A DNA stretch of 41,673 bases from Methylococcaceae bacterium (lineage in GTDB: Bacteria; Pseudomonadota; Gammaproteobacteria; Methylococcales; Methylococcaceae), in the NCBI GenBank assembly GCA_028711365.1, contig JAQTSI010000005.1, positions 1 through 41,673 of the forward strand. Reading direction: 5' to 3'. Positions 21,889-30,008 of the stretch are shown in pieces; positions within the stretch are counted from its first letter, which is position 1; each line of letters starts with the position of its first letter. Both the position numbers and the translations under genes were made by a program. The notes under the pieces are model-generated. The model did no database searches, was not told the DNA's origin, and saw only the letters and a list, made by a program, of their open reading frames with translations.

Positions 21889-24561
21889 TCATTGAAATAA
21901 CTCGCGTACATGAATCTGCTTGGCCGTCTCGGGCGCATAGACGCCGAAGCTCGCCCTGGCCGAAGGATCACGGTCATAGGTGCTGGCGCAGGAGCCGTTT
22001 TGCGCACGCAGCCAAGCTTGATTGGAAGCCGTTCCGCCATGAGATGCCAGGCAGGACTGATCGGAACCGCTGGTTCCGAGGTTGGCCGCCACATCCACGC
22101 TGCCCGTGCTGCCGGCTGGCGAAGGCGCGGCAAAGACGATGTTCCCTTGGCCTGCGGACAGGGTCAGCCCGGTTGGGCTGGTACTCCAGCCGCTGCCCGA
22201 ATAACTGAGCGCCAGGGAAGAAGCGGGAATCTGGGTACAGTTGTCGTCGGCGTTGATCACCCAAGACTTTTCGCTCCAGTACTGCGCCTGCACCGGCACG
22301 GAAAGGCTGGATTTTTCCGAACCGAAGGCATTGAACAGCCGTAGGCGACCGCGGCGGACCATCGTCCAGGCACTGGTTTCGTGCTCGCTCGAAGTCACGC
22401 CTCCATTGACCGAATCTGCCGCATGCAATTGGATCTTCGTCGGCAAAGTCGGCGGGCCGCTGTCATGGGTGGCGAACAGGTAGGACACCGGGCTGGCCGC
22501 AATCGCCATAACCGCGCCGATACCAGCCGCGAAAACACTGGCGGGAATGGTTGGATTGACCAGACTGCCGACGCCGCCGGCCAAAATTTCGCTCAAGTTC
22601 ACATCATGGGCCTGATTCGGGGAAGTATCGGCCGAACCGTCGTAATTCAGCGTCGTTCCCCCCCCGTAGCGGTTGGCCGTGGCCTGCACCAGAAAAGGCT
22701 GGCCTGAATAAGCGAAAGATCCGCAAGTCGGCGTCATCACCAGGTCGAAATAAGCCGGAACGAAGGGGCCGATGCCCGTCAGAGAGCCGCTCGCCGTGAA
22801 CCCGGAGCCCAGGTAACTTCCGCTGCTTAAAGCTACGCTTAGATCGATCGTGCCGACCTCGCTCCAAGTGGGGTTGTTCACCGGCGCGGTGCCGCTGGCA
22901 AAGGAACCTACCGTGCCGGTAAAGACCCCATCGTTTGCCCCCGAACCCGTAGGCTGGTTTTTGGCGAAGCTTAAAGCGGCCCCTTCGCTTGGGGATTCCA
23001 GGCCAAAATTGGGTGTGGCTACACCGGCGCTATTTTTCGCGGTGATGCTGGCGTTGTAATCCTGCCCCGCCACATAAGGTCCGCCGGTGGTAATGCCGAA
23101 ACTGGCCGGCGCCGCGACAAATGAATCGCTGCCTGTCATCACCAAGCCGGCTTCGCTGCCCGAGCTAGGCGCATAGCGGGCATTGAGCAGCATCGATCCC
23201 GCATCGGCGTATTGCACCGAGGTGCTGGCTTCCCCGCTGGCGTTGAAATTGAGGCTGACGGCATTGCCGGATGCATCGCACGCGCCGCCCAGGTTGTTGC
23301 CCGCGTTGAGCGCCGTGCCCCCGACTCGCACCGGCAGGGTTCCTGATGCGGGGTTCTGGTAGCCGCAGGTGAAGGTGACCGTCTTGCTCACATTGGCGAA
23401 GGCCGGTGTGCAAGCCAGACCCGCGCTCACCGTGACCGTTTGGGCCACTTCGGAGACATGGCTGGGCACATCGAACACAAAGCCCGCATCGGTCGCCGTA
23501 AAGCTGCAACTGCTCGAGCCGCCGAAATCGCAGGTGGCGGCATAGCCAGGGCTCGGAGTCGCCGAGGCGATACCGAAAGTCACCGGAGAATTGGCCGTGG
23601 TCACTTGCACTGTTTTGGCCACTGAACTGCTCAGCGCGGGGATAGTAAAAGCCGGGCTGCCTCCCTCCCAGTTGACGGTCGCAGTGCCGGCAGCGCTCAG
23701 ATTGCCGCTGACGCCGCCCAAATAGGGCACAGCGCAGGCGGTATCCTGGCAGGCGGTGATGGTCAGTGTCGTCGGCGCGCAGGTCACTCCGGTGGAACTG
23801 GCGGCCGAGATGTGGAGATGGTGAAGAAAAGGGATCTGCGGCCTCAGGGCCAATAACTGGCCGACGTTGTGCGCTGACGAAGCGCCGGTTGCCACCTTAT
23901 CGCCAGAAGCACCGATGGTCGGCTTGATGACATAGGCCATCGAAACAGACACCCCACTATTCCCCCCACCGCTATTCACATCGTAGGATTCGCTCATGCC
24001 GTTCGGCGGGGTGAAGAAGGAACTTGCCGCGTCTGCCGAGCCAAAAAAGCCCACCAGCATGTCGTTTTCCGTTGCCGTCGTGACGGACGGTGCCGTGACC
24101 AACTTGGAGGGGAAAAGGAGACTGGTTGCATGCCCCGAATGATCCTCGATAGGCGATGAAGTATCCACCCCTCTATAAATGGAAATACCGCCGGCAGCAT
24201 AATTTATTCCTAATCCCAGAAAAGGACCCCAGGTTTGGTCACTTCCTATATCGCCTGACGCGGCCACTTTCGCATATACCGCCTGCACTATGGCGAGGCC
24301 AAGAAGGCTCGGCTGACACTCAATTAAACTCCAGCCAGAAGGAATGGGATAGGTAAGAGCGCTACAAAGAAGGCTCAGGCCTCCAAAAGTCACCTGCGCC
24401 ACCATCAAATCGCCGACGTGGGTAGAAGAATCGACATGCAGTTGAAGGTAACTCCATGCGCCACCCGTCGTGTTGGCGGCGATGAAGCTAATATCTGCGG
24501 TCGCCAGTGTCGGCAGCAGCATCAACCCGCAGAAAAACTTGGCCAGTTTCCGAATTTGCAA
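21889..24561 (-). CDS. mshQ: MSHA biogenesis protein MshQ (DUF6701-like)
   Basis: Large exported beta-rich protein, 890 aa from the TTG at 24561. That start gives a good signal peptide (KLAKFFCGLMLLPTLATA) and has AGGA a few bases upstream. An ATG at 24675 would extend the frame by 38 residues, but these are encoded by a dispersed inverted repeat and carry no signal. The body shows Cys-pair repeats, a pentraxin/LamG-like N-terminal part and the C-terminal region RRGRLRLFNAFGSEKSSLSV typical of DUF6701/MshQ proteins. It is probably a surface or tip component of the MSHA pilus. Here it precedes mshC instead of closing the operon. Confidence 0.85.
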   Translation of the reverse strand: MQIRKLAKFFCGLMLLPTLATADISFIAANTTGGAWSYLQLHVDSSTHVGDLMVAQVTFGGLSLLCSALTYPIPSGWSLIECQPSLLGLAIVQAVYAKVAASGDIGSDQTWGPFLGLGINYAAGGISIYRGVDTSSPIEDHSGHATSLLFPSKLVTAPSVTTATENDMLVGFFGSADAASSFFTPPNGMSESYDVNSGGGNSGVSVSMAYVIKPTIGASGDKVATGASSAHNVGQLLALRPQIPFLHHLHISAASSTGVTCAPTTLTITACQDTACAVPYLGGVSGNLSAAGTATVNWEGGSPAFTIPALSSSVAKTVQVTTANSPVTFGIASATPSPGYAATCDFGGSSSCSFTATDAGFVFDVPSHVSEVAQTVTVSAGLACTPAFANVSKTVTFTCGYQNPASGTLPVRVGGTALNAGNNLGGACDASGNAVSLNFNASGEASTSVQYADAGSMLLNARYAPSSGSEAGLVMTGSDSFVAAPASFGITTGGPYVAGQDYNASITAKNSAGVATPNFGLESPSEGAALSFAKNQPTGSGANDGVFTGTVGSFASGTAPVNNPTWSEVGTIDLSVALSSGSYLGSGFTASGSLTGIGPFVPAYFDLVMTPTCGSFAYSGQPFLVQATANRYGGGTTLNYDGSADTSPNQAHDVNLSEILAGGVGSLVNPTIPASVFAAGIGAVMAIAASPVSYLFATHDSGPPTLPTKIQLHAADSVNGGVTSSEHETSAWTMVRRGRLRLFNAFGSEKSSLSVPVQAQYWSEKSWVINADDNCTQIPASSLALSYSGSGWSTSPTGLTLSAGQGNIVFAAPSPAGSTGSVDVAANLGTSGSDQSCLASHGGTASNQAWLRAQNGSCASTYDRDPSARASFGVYAPETAKQIHVRELFQ

Positions 24562-24587
24562 GTATTCCTGCGAAACTTCTTTGAGTT

Positions 24588-24641
24588 CCGTTCGGGCTGA
24601 GCCTGTCGAAGCCCGCCCTTCGACAGGCTCAGGGCGAACGG
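24588..24641. repeat. Long inverted repeat at the 5' end of mshQ
   Basis: CCGTTCGGGCTGAGCCTGTC begins an arm at 24588-24611 that pairs with 24618-24641 over 24 bp with two mismatches and a 6-base loop. The core CCTGAGCCTGTCGAAG is a very widespread bacterial intergenic repeat. It sits between the glycosyltransferase stop and the likely mshQ start, so it could act on mRNA stability or attenuation. Confidence 0.75.
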
Positions 24642-24687
24642 TGGTTAAAATTGGTTTCCATGATTTACTTATCATTGCCTTGGCCTG

Positions 24688-26895
24688 TTATTCCGTCAGT
24701 TTTTCTCCGCGTTGCCAAGCCAGCCACATCTTGCGGTACAGGCTTTCCAGGTCGCGGGTAAACTGCTCGGGCCGTCGAAGCGGGCTGTTGTCCATGCGTG
24801 GCCGCAATTCCTTACGCAAGTTGCCGAGCCGGCGGCCATCGCCCGCCAACTCGACAGCCCCCCGAATATAAGACGCGACATCTGGAAAAACCAGATCGGT
24901 CAGTCCCATGTTTTCCAGGGCGGAAAGCGTCTGCCTGGAAACCACGCCGCCGCCTGCCACCGTGACGACTGGAACCCCCATCCAAAGCGCTTCAAGAGTC
25001 GTCATGCCGCCGTTGAACGGAAAAGGGTCTAGGGCGATGTCGACCTCGCCATATTCTTGCAACATCTCCCTGTGGGGAGAGGGGCCGCGCAATTCCAGGC
25101 GCGTTTCATCCAATCCGCAGGCAACAAAGCGGCGGCGCAAGTCGTCACATACGCCCTGATTCTTAAGCGGCCCCGATTTCAGCAATAACCGACTGTTTGG
25201 AACCGCCTGAATAATTTCCGTCCACGCGGCGATGACGGGGTCGACCAGTTTTTCGATGCGATTGAACGATCCAAAAGTGATCCGCCCTTGGGTTGCTATA
25301 GGCGGCGGCGCAACCTCGGGCGCGTAATCCGGGGGCGAATAGCAAAATCGAGAATGCGGCAGGCGCACGGGTATTTCGGAAAACAACTGGCCGCAGCCCA
25401 AGGGCGTGGTGTAAGGGTCGGTGATGAAATAATCGATGCTTTTCAGCCCGGTCGAATGAAAATAACCGATCCATGTGGCTTGCACCGGCACCGGCCTGCG
25501 CACAAACACCGGCAAGCGGTTGTAGGCCGTATGGCCCGAGAGATCGACCAGGATATCGATGCGATCACGATAAATTTGTTCCGCCAGCTCCTCGTCACAC
25601 ATAAACAATGCGTCGGTCCACATATCGGCGCTTTCGCGAATGGCATTGGTAATGTCGTCACTTGAGCGCATCATCGAATAGCAATGGATGTAGTACTGTC
25701 GATGGTCGTGGCAGCGCACGATGTCTTTCAATAAGAAACCGACCGGATGAGTGCCGAAGTCTCCCGATACATAGCCTATCCTTAAAGGTTCATCGGTTTG
25801 CCGGCGTGGGTCATGAGAGAAAGCCTGTTGTCCATCCACTGTTTCAAAATGATCGGCCCATTCTTGGTGATAGCCGAACAGCGCCTCGGAGGAAAGTTCC
25901 GGCAGATAGGTGGCGTCGAAAGCAATGCTCGAGCGGATGCCCGGCATTTGCGGGTTCTCCGCCAAGGCTCTTTGATGGAGGCGTATCGCTCCTCGATGGT
26001 CGGCGCGGGTGCTCAAACAACTCGCCAAGGTAATGAGGGCGGAGACATTGTTGGCTTGCATCTCCAAGACTTTATCGCAAGTCGCCTCGGCAGCATGCCA
26101 GTCGCATTGAGCCCGCTGCGCCAGCGCGAGCGATGCGAGGCGCTGGGCATTTTCGCCTTTGACGGCGATCTCATCTTGAAAGAACGCCAGGGCTTCAGCG
26201 AGGCGATGGGATTCGCCCAGCAAGGTGGCCAAGCCGATCTGGGCGCCGGGGCAAGTGGGATCACACTCTAGGGATTTGCGAAAGGACTCGACGGCGAGGC
26301 GGGACTTGCCGGTATGTAGCAGCACATTGCCCAAATTGACATGCAGCGCGGCCTGGTTCGGATACAGTTCTATCGCCTTCCGCGCCGCCGTTTCGGCATC
26401 GTCAAACCGCGCCAACTCGTAGAGCGCGGCGACAGAGTTGTTCAAGGCTTCGAGTAAATGCGGATCGAGCCTGAGCGCTTGCTCGAACTGGGCCAGCGCG
26501 GTCGAATAATCACCCTTGACCAGCCACCATTCTCCCAGGTTGCTCCACGCCTGCGCGTAATCCGGCGCTAGCGAGACAGCCTTTTCATAGGCGTCTTTCG
26601 CGGCCTCCATCTGGGCGAGCCGCCGCCTAGCCGCGCCCAACGCGCACCAGGCTTTCGCGTGTTTTGGATCGCGGATAATTGCTTGCTCGCAGGCTTTTAC
26701 CGCTTCGAGGTTTTGATTTTTGGCGAGTAGCTGCTGGCTAAGCAGGAAGCTGGCTTCCGCGGCTGTCTTCCCGTCTCCGGCCGCGCCGTTCCGGTAACAG
26801 GTTTCAGCCAAAGACGCCATCCCCTTGTTTGCCAGCCAACGCCCCTGGGCAATCCAAAACGAACCGACAAGCCAATCAACGGGTTTAATCTTCAT
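24688..26895 (-). CDS. TPR-containing GT41 (O-GlcNAc transferase-like) glycosyltransferase
   Basis: 735 aa from the ATG at 26895; a GTG at 26910 is an alternative. About seven TPR repeats cover residues 30-330 (for example AWCALGAARRRLAQMEAAKD and AWSNLGEWWLVKGDYSTALA). The catalytic part begins RIGYVSGDFGTHPVGF and includes DILVDLSGHTAYNRLPVF, ITFGSFNRIEKL and the sugar-nucleotide region DPFPFNGGMTTLEALWMGVP. This is the SPINDLY/OGT architecture of GT41, which moves a sugar from UDP-GlcNAc or a related donor to Ser/Thr of proteins. Its place inside the pilus cluster suggests pilin or MshQ glycosylation; that is inference. Confidence 0.92.
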   Translation of the reverse strand: MKIKPVDWLVGSFWIAQGRWLANKGMASLAETCYRNGAAGDGKTAAEASFLLSQQLLAKNQNLEAVKACEQAIIRDPKHAKAWCALGAARRRLAQMEAAKDAYEKAVSLAPDYAQAWSNLGEWWLVKGDYSTALAQFEQALRLDPHLLEALNNSVAALYELARFDDAETAARKAIELYPNQAALHVNLGNVLLHTGKSRLAVESFRKSLECDPTCPGAQIGLATLLGESHRLAEALAFFQDEIAVKGENAQRLASLALAQRAQCDWHAAEATCDKVLEMQANNVSALITLASCLSTRADHRGAIRLHQRALAENPQMPGIRSSIAFDATYLPELSSEALFGYHQEWADHFETVDGQQAFSHDPRRQTDEPLRIGYVSGDFGTHPVGFLLKDIVRCHDHRQYYIHCYSMMRSSDDITNAIRESADMWTDALFMCDEELAEQIYRDRIDILVDLSGHTAYNRLPVFVRRPVPVQATWIGYFHSTGLKSIDYFITDPYTTPLGCGQLFSEIPVRLPHSRFCYSPPDYAPEVAPPPIATQGRITFGSFNRIEKLVDPVIAAWTEIIQAVPNSRLLLKSGPLKNQGVCDDLRRRFVACGLDETRLELRGPSPHREMLQEYGEVDIALDPFPFNGGMTTLEALWMGVPVVTVAGGGVVSRQTLSALENMGLTDLVFPDVASYIRGAVELAGDGRRLGNLRKELRPRMDNSPLRRPEQFTRDLESLYRKMWLAWQRGEKLTE

Positions 26896-26902
26896 CAAGG
26901 CA

Positions 26903-27031
26903 CTTGCCACCTATCAATTTGCCGGAGCGGGCCATGCCCGCGACGAATCCGGCTGCGGATGAGGGATCGGTCGCGCCCATGGGGCGCTCCTACATACTTT
27001 TCGCCAATATTCAAATGTGACAGGTGGCAAG
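26903..27031. repeat. Inverted REP-like doublet between glycosyltransferase and methyltransferase genes
   Basis: Two small GC hairpins face each other: GCGGGC/GCCCGC (26927-26932 with 26936-26941) and GCGCCC/GGGCGC (26973-26978 with 26982-26987), within GGAGCGGGCCATGCCCGCGA and the matching GGTCGCGCCCATGGGGCGCT. They are enclosed by imperfect 19-20 bp inverted repeats, CTTGCCACCTATCAATTTG (26903-26921) and its counterpart at 27012-27031. This is the layout of REP/BIME elements. Confidence 0.7.
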
Positions 27032-27032
27032 A

Positions 27033-27746
27033 TCAAGGCAAATGGATATCCGCAAGCGCCTGCATTTCCTGCTCGCTTCTATGCGTTTTGGACGCGACTA
27101 TCCACAGATCGAAGCTGGTTTCCCGCCGTTTTCCGGCGACGGATGGAAATCCAGCCGCGCGGACGGCATCAACCAAGGTGCGTAGCGTGAATCCGGTGTG
27201 GTGCGCCATAAACAGGTTTCCTTGAGCCAATTGCGGCCTATGTCCATAGAGAATATCCAAAGGCGCAATGGGGCCTGCGGGCGAGATATAGAGGGCTTGG
27301 TCCAACCGGCCTTCAGCAATAAAATGGCCTAGGGATTGCAAGTCGGGGCAGGCCAAGACCAATAAACCCTCAGGCTTAAGCACCCGCAAAAATTCCGCCA
27401 AGGCCACCGGCACTTCGTGTGGATAAAGATGTTCGATGTTATGGCTGGAATAGACTCCATCGACCGAAGCCGGCGGCACAGACCGCATATCCAGCATATT
27501 CGAGACGATATCCGGCAATACCGCAGGATCGATGTCTAGCCGCAGTTCGCGCCATTCGTCAGAGAGGAAACCCGGCCCTACATTCGGCTTGCGCGCCGGG
27601 CCACAACCCACATGCAGGAATTTCTGTCCGGGGCCGGTAAATAATTCGGCGGCAGCGGTGTTGTTCCCTGGCTTGGCAATGCTCAGTCCATGCCTAGCCA
27701 TCCACGAAGACAAGGTGCGCCATAGGGCAGTTGTCAATGGTTTCAT
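27033..27746 (-). CDS. Class I SAM-dependent methyltransferase
   Basis: 237 aa. The SAM-binding motif I is FLHVGCGPARKPNVG; it is followed by RLDIDPAVLPDIVSNMLD and by SSHNIEHLYPHEVPVALAEF and LKPEGLLVLACPDLQSLG, the usual order of a Rossmann methyltransferase. The closest type I recognise is the one that modifies sugars or glycan precursors, but the substrate is not readable. It is directly upstream, in transcription order, of the GT41 glycosyltransferase, so it may methylate the glycan or a pilus protein. Confidence 0.88.
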   Translation of the reverse strand: MKPLTTALWRTLSSWMARHGLSIAKPGNNTAAAELFTGPGQKFLHVGCGPARKPNVGPGFLSDEWRELRLDIDPAVLPDIVSNMLDMRSVPPASVDGVYSSHNIEHLYPHEVPVALAEFLRVLKPEGLLVLACPDLQSLGHFIAEGRLDQALYISPAGPIAPLDILYGHRPQLAQGNLFMAHHTGFTLRTLVDAVRAAGFPSVAGKRRETSFDLWIVASKTHRSEQEMQALADIHLP

Positions 27747-27766
27747 GGTTGGGCACAGTGGATGGA

Positions 27767-28087
27767 TTAACGCGGATCGCCTACAAAAGCCGACATTAGC
27801 AGTGCGAAAAGGACTTGCTTGACGAGTTGGGACGGGTAGCCTGCCGCCAACAGGCGTTGCTGCAAGCCGAAAGCCACCCGCGCCCGCCCAATGACGCCAA
27901 GTCTATGGCGTTGCCTCTCGATGCGCGCCGTTTCGTAGAATTTCTGCAACGCGGCTTCGCTGGCCGATTGAATATCCTGGCCGGAAATGTTTTTTCCGTG
28001 TTTGGATGGCTGTAGCGGAAGGACTCGCTTGAACTCTACGCAAAGCCGTTCGCTGACATCGTTGATTCGCGCAGGCGCTTTTTCCAT
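27767..28087 (-). CDS. Small protein of unknown function in the pilus cluster
   Basis: 106 aa, basic, with cysteine only at position 17. The C-terminal half (RIERQRHRLGVIGRARVAFG and LAAGYPSQLVKQVLFALLMS) looks like amphipathic helices and contains no known catalytic motif. There is no signal peptide and no clear ribosome site. It lies between the mshA-like pilin and the methyltransferase genes, in the same direction with short gaps, which supports it being real. I do not recognise the family. Confidence 0.7.
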   Translation of the reverse strand: MEKAPARINDVSERLCVEFKRVLPLQPSKHGKNISGQDIQSASEAALQKFYETARIERQRHRLGVIGRARVAFGLQQRLLAAGYPSQLVKQVLFALLMSAFVGDPR

Positions 28088-28152
28088 TGTTTTATCTGTT
28101 CAAAGGCGAGACGCATCGGAGTCAAGTCCGATACGCCTCGTATGGAGGAAGG

Positions 28153-28542
28153 TTAACCTGTGCAAATCAGCGTGGCACTGGCGGTGGCGGCCGTGCTATA
28201 TACCGAGATAGCGGAAGCATCACCGGCGGCTGAACACGTTACACCTCCGCTAGCACTATAACCGGAAGGTAGGGCTCCTCCTGCCATAATACTGCCGACA
28301 ACCACGCTGACAGTTACCGTGCCAGAAACGGCAACGCCCTTGGTGGGATTCGCCATACGAGCCCCATAATTGGTCACAAAAGCCGAACTGACAGCACCTG
28401 CAACTCCATAGGCAGCCGCAAGCTCTGCGTCAGACTTCAGATCTATATATCTTGGCACCGCTACTGCGGCCAAGATGCCTAGGATGACGATGACGATGAC
28501 CAATTCGATCAGGGTAAAACCCATTTGTTGTTTAGCGTTCAT
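28153..28542 (-). CDS. mshA: MSHA-type major pilin candidate
   Basis: 129-aa type IVa prepilin. The leader MNAKQQMG is cut before FTLIELVIVIVILGILAAVA, with Glu+5 present. Two cysteines in the mature protein (CSAAGDASAISVYSTAATAS... to LIC) bracket a short C-terminal disulfide region. The mature chain is rich in Ser, Thr and Ala, which could offer O-glycosylation sites. Its position after the mshB-like gene fits mshA in the usual F-B-A order; which of the two pilins is the major subunit cannot be settled from sequence alone. Confidence 0.88.
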   Translation of the reverse strand: MNAKQQMGFTLIELVIVIVILGILAAVAVPRYIDLKSDAELAAAYGVAGAVSSAFVTNYGARMANPTKGVAVSGTVTVSVVVGSIMAGGALPSGYSASGGVTCSAAGDASAISVYSTAATASATLICTG

Positions 28543-28591
28543 GACAGTGCTCCTTATCGTTAAGAAGGTCTAGGCAACGTTGATTGAGCGC

Positions 28592-29071
28592 TTATTGGCA
28601 GGTGCTCAACGTGGCGTTGATGGCATAAATCGGTTGTTGATTTGCCTGCGCTTCAGTATAGACGATGGTGCAGGCGGGGTTGCCTCCTGCGCCATCATGG
28701 TTGGCGTCCGGCGCGAAAATCTGTATTCCGCCAAATGGGCTAGGAACGGTATAGTCGGGGGGCGCGATTCCGGCAAGTTCAGCAATCTGGGCGGCGGTGG
28801 GATAACCATTGACGAAGCCCACGGTCGTGCCTTCGACCACGATGGTGCTGGAGCCTACGGGAAGAGTCTGGCTGGGGCTGAAACCACGGGCGATCAATTG
28901 GGCATGCGCCATGACAGCGGCGGCCTTGACCGAGGCGAGCGCGCCGTTCATCTTGGCCAGGCGGGCATCCCCTTGCAGGGAGAAGAATTTGGGCAAGGCC
29001 ACGGCGGCCAGAATCCCTAGAATGGTGATCACGATCACCAACTCGATCAGAGTAAAGCCCTTTCGATTCAT
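28592..29071 (-). CDS. mshB: MSHA-type pilin, MshB/MshA-like
   Basis: 159 aa from the ATG at 29071, chosen because the prepilin leader MNRKG and mature FTLIELVIVITILGILAAVA begin there. The body LQGDARLAKMNGALASVKAA and the two C-terminal cysteines (PACTIV, LSTC) fit MSHA pilins. It is longer than the downstream pilin and overlaps the mshB position next to mshF. It might equally be the true major subunit MshA. Confidence 0.88.
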   Translation of the reverse strand: MNRKGFTLIELVIVITILGILAAVALPKFFSLQGDARLAKMNGALASVKAAAVMAHAQLIARGFSPSQTLPVGSSTIVVEGTTVGFVNGYPTAAQIAELAGIAPPDYTVPSPFGGIQIFAPDANHDGAGGNPACTIVYTEAQANQQPIYAINATLSTCQ

Positions 29072-29194
29072 AAGACTGCTCCATTTCCAAATCACTATGA
29101 GCCTGTGGAGATAGGCATGGATCTCTAAACAAGTCCTCACCCTCTGAAACGCCACAACCTTGCGCAAAGACTCTGCGTTGAATGGTCGTTGAAG

Positions 29195-29474
29195 GGTTCT
29201 ACCCCCATCCCATCCTTCCCCCTGCAAGGCATAGGTATCTACACAAATCCCCTCCCCCTGGCAGGGGGAGGGTTAGGGTGGGGGTTGAACGCCGATCATG
29301 CGGCGCCGCTTCTGGGTTTCGGCAAGCTTCTACCACAATCCCACCCTTCCCCCTGCAATGGGGAAGGAGTTGATTTCCTTACACTTCATGCCTTGACAGG
29401 AAGTTTTTAGCCCCTTACAGAAGACCATTAGGGAAGGAGTTGATTTTTCTGTCTTATCAGACTTGTGTAGATAC
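29195..29474 (-). repeat. Composite repeat copy 2 with flanking fragments (mshF-mshB gap)
   Basis: The 430 bp gap between mshF and mshB holds no gene but several repeat pieces: a truncated hairpin fragment at 29195-29230, a full 131 bp copy at 29237-29367 inverted relative to that at 21709-21839, and a short piece at 29431-29472 ending ACTTGTGTAGAT that matches 19183-19226. The full copy carries stems at 29250-29259 with 29263-29272, and at 29345-29352 with 29360-29367. A promoter for the pilin genes may lie in 29072-29190. Confidence 0.75.
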
Positions 29475-29501
29475 CTCTGGAGTATAGGACAATGGAATGA
29501 T

Positions 29502-30008
29502 TCAAAACCATCGATAGGGCCGGACCCATTCCAGCACCACCGTTTCGGCCGGGTTCCGACTATCGATCTTTTCCCCTGAACCCGCATAAACCGCGCGCAG
29601 CCTCAACCTGATCATGTGGTCATCATCTCCCTGATCGAAATACCGCCCCAACTTGACGCGGTAGGCGATTTGCCGCTGTTTCCGGTCATAAACCCAGTAA
29701 CCCGGCTCGATTTCGCAGGCTCCATCGCATTCCCCGGCATAATTACCCGGTTTTTTGTCCAGCCAGTCAAACGGGTTCTCGTCGGCGAGGTCGGCCCAGC
29801 GATGGGCTTTCGATTCCACCATCATCTGCCCCATCCGTATTCTCAAAGCCCCTTGCAACACCCGGATCATGGCCTCCACCCGGGTCTTCTCGACCTGTTC
29901 TTCATAATATAGCAGCCGATTCAGCAACAAGTCCGCCAACACGGCTACCAACAGGGTGGCGATGGCGAACTCCAGCGCGCTGAAACCCCGGGTTCTGAGC
30001 CCGACCAT
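29502..30008 (-). CDS. mshF: MSHA pilus protein MshF (pilin-like)
   Basis: 168 aa with a short leader VGLRTRG and a pilin-like start FSALEFAIATLLVAVLADLL, keeping Glu+5 although the rest is divergent from FTLIE. The C-terminal half is hydrophilic with a Cys pair (CDGACEIE). It directly follows mshG, with the ATG overlapping the mshG stop by one base (TGATG), which is the place of mshF in known clusters. Confidence 0.85.
   Translation of the reverse strand: MVGLRTRGFSALEFAIATLLVAVLADLLLNRLLYYEEQVEKTRVEAMIRVLQGALRIRMGQMMVESKAHRWADLADENPFDWLDKKPGNYAGECDGACEIEPGYWVYDRKQRQIAYRVKLGRYFDQGDDDHMIRLRLRAVYAGSGEKIDSRNPAETVVLEWVRPYRWF

Noticed and set aside
17994-29474. Repeated hairpins considered as a CRISPR array
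   Set aside because: The repeats are few, widely spaced, partly inverted and not separated by regular unique spacers, and no cas genes are near.
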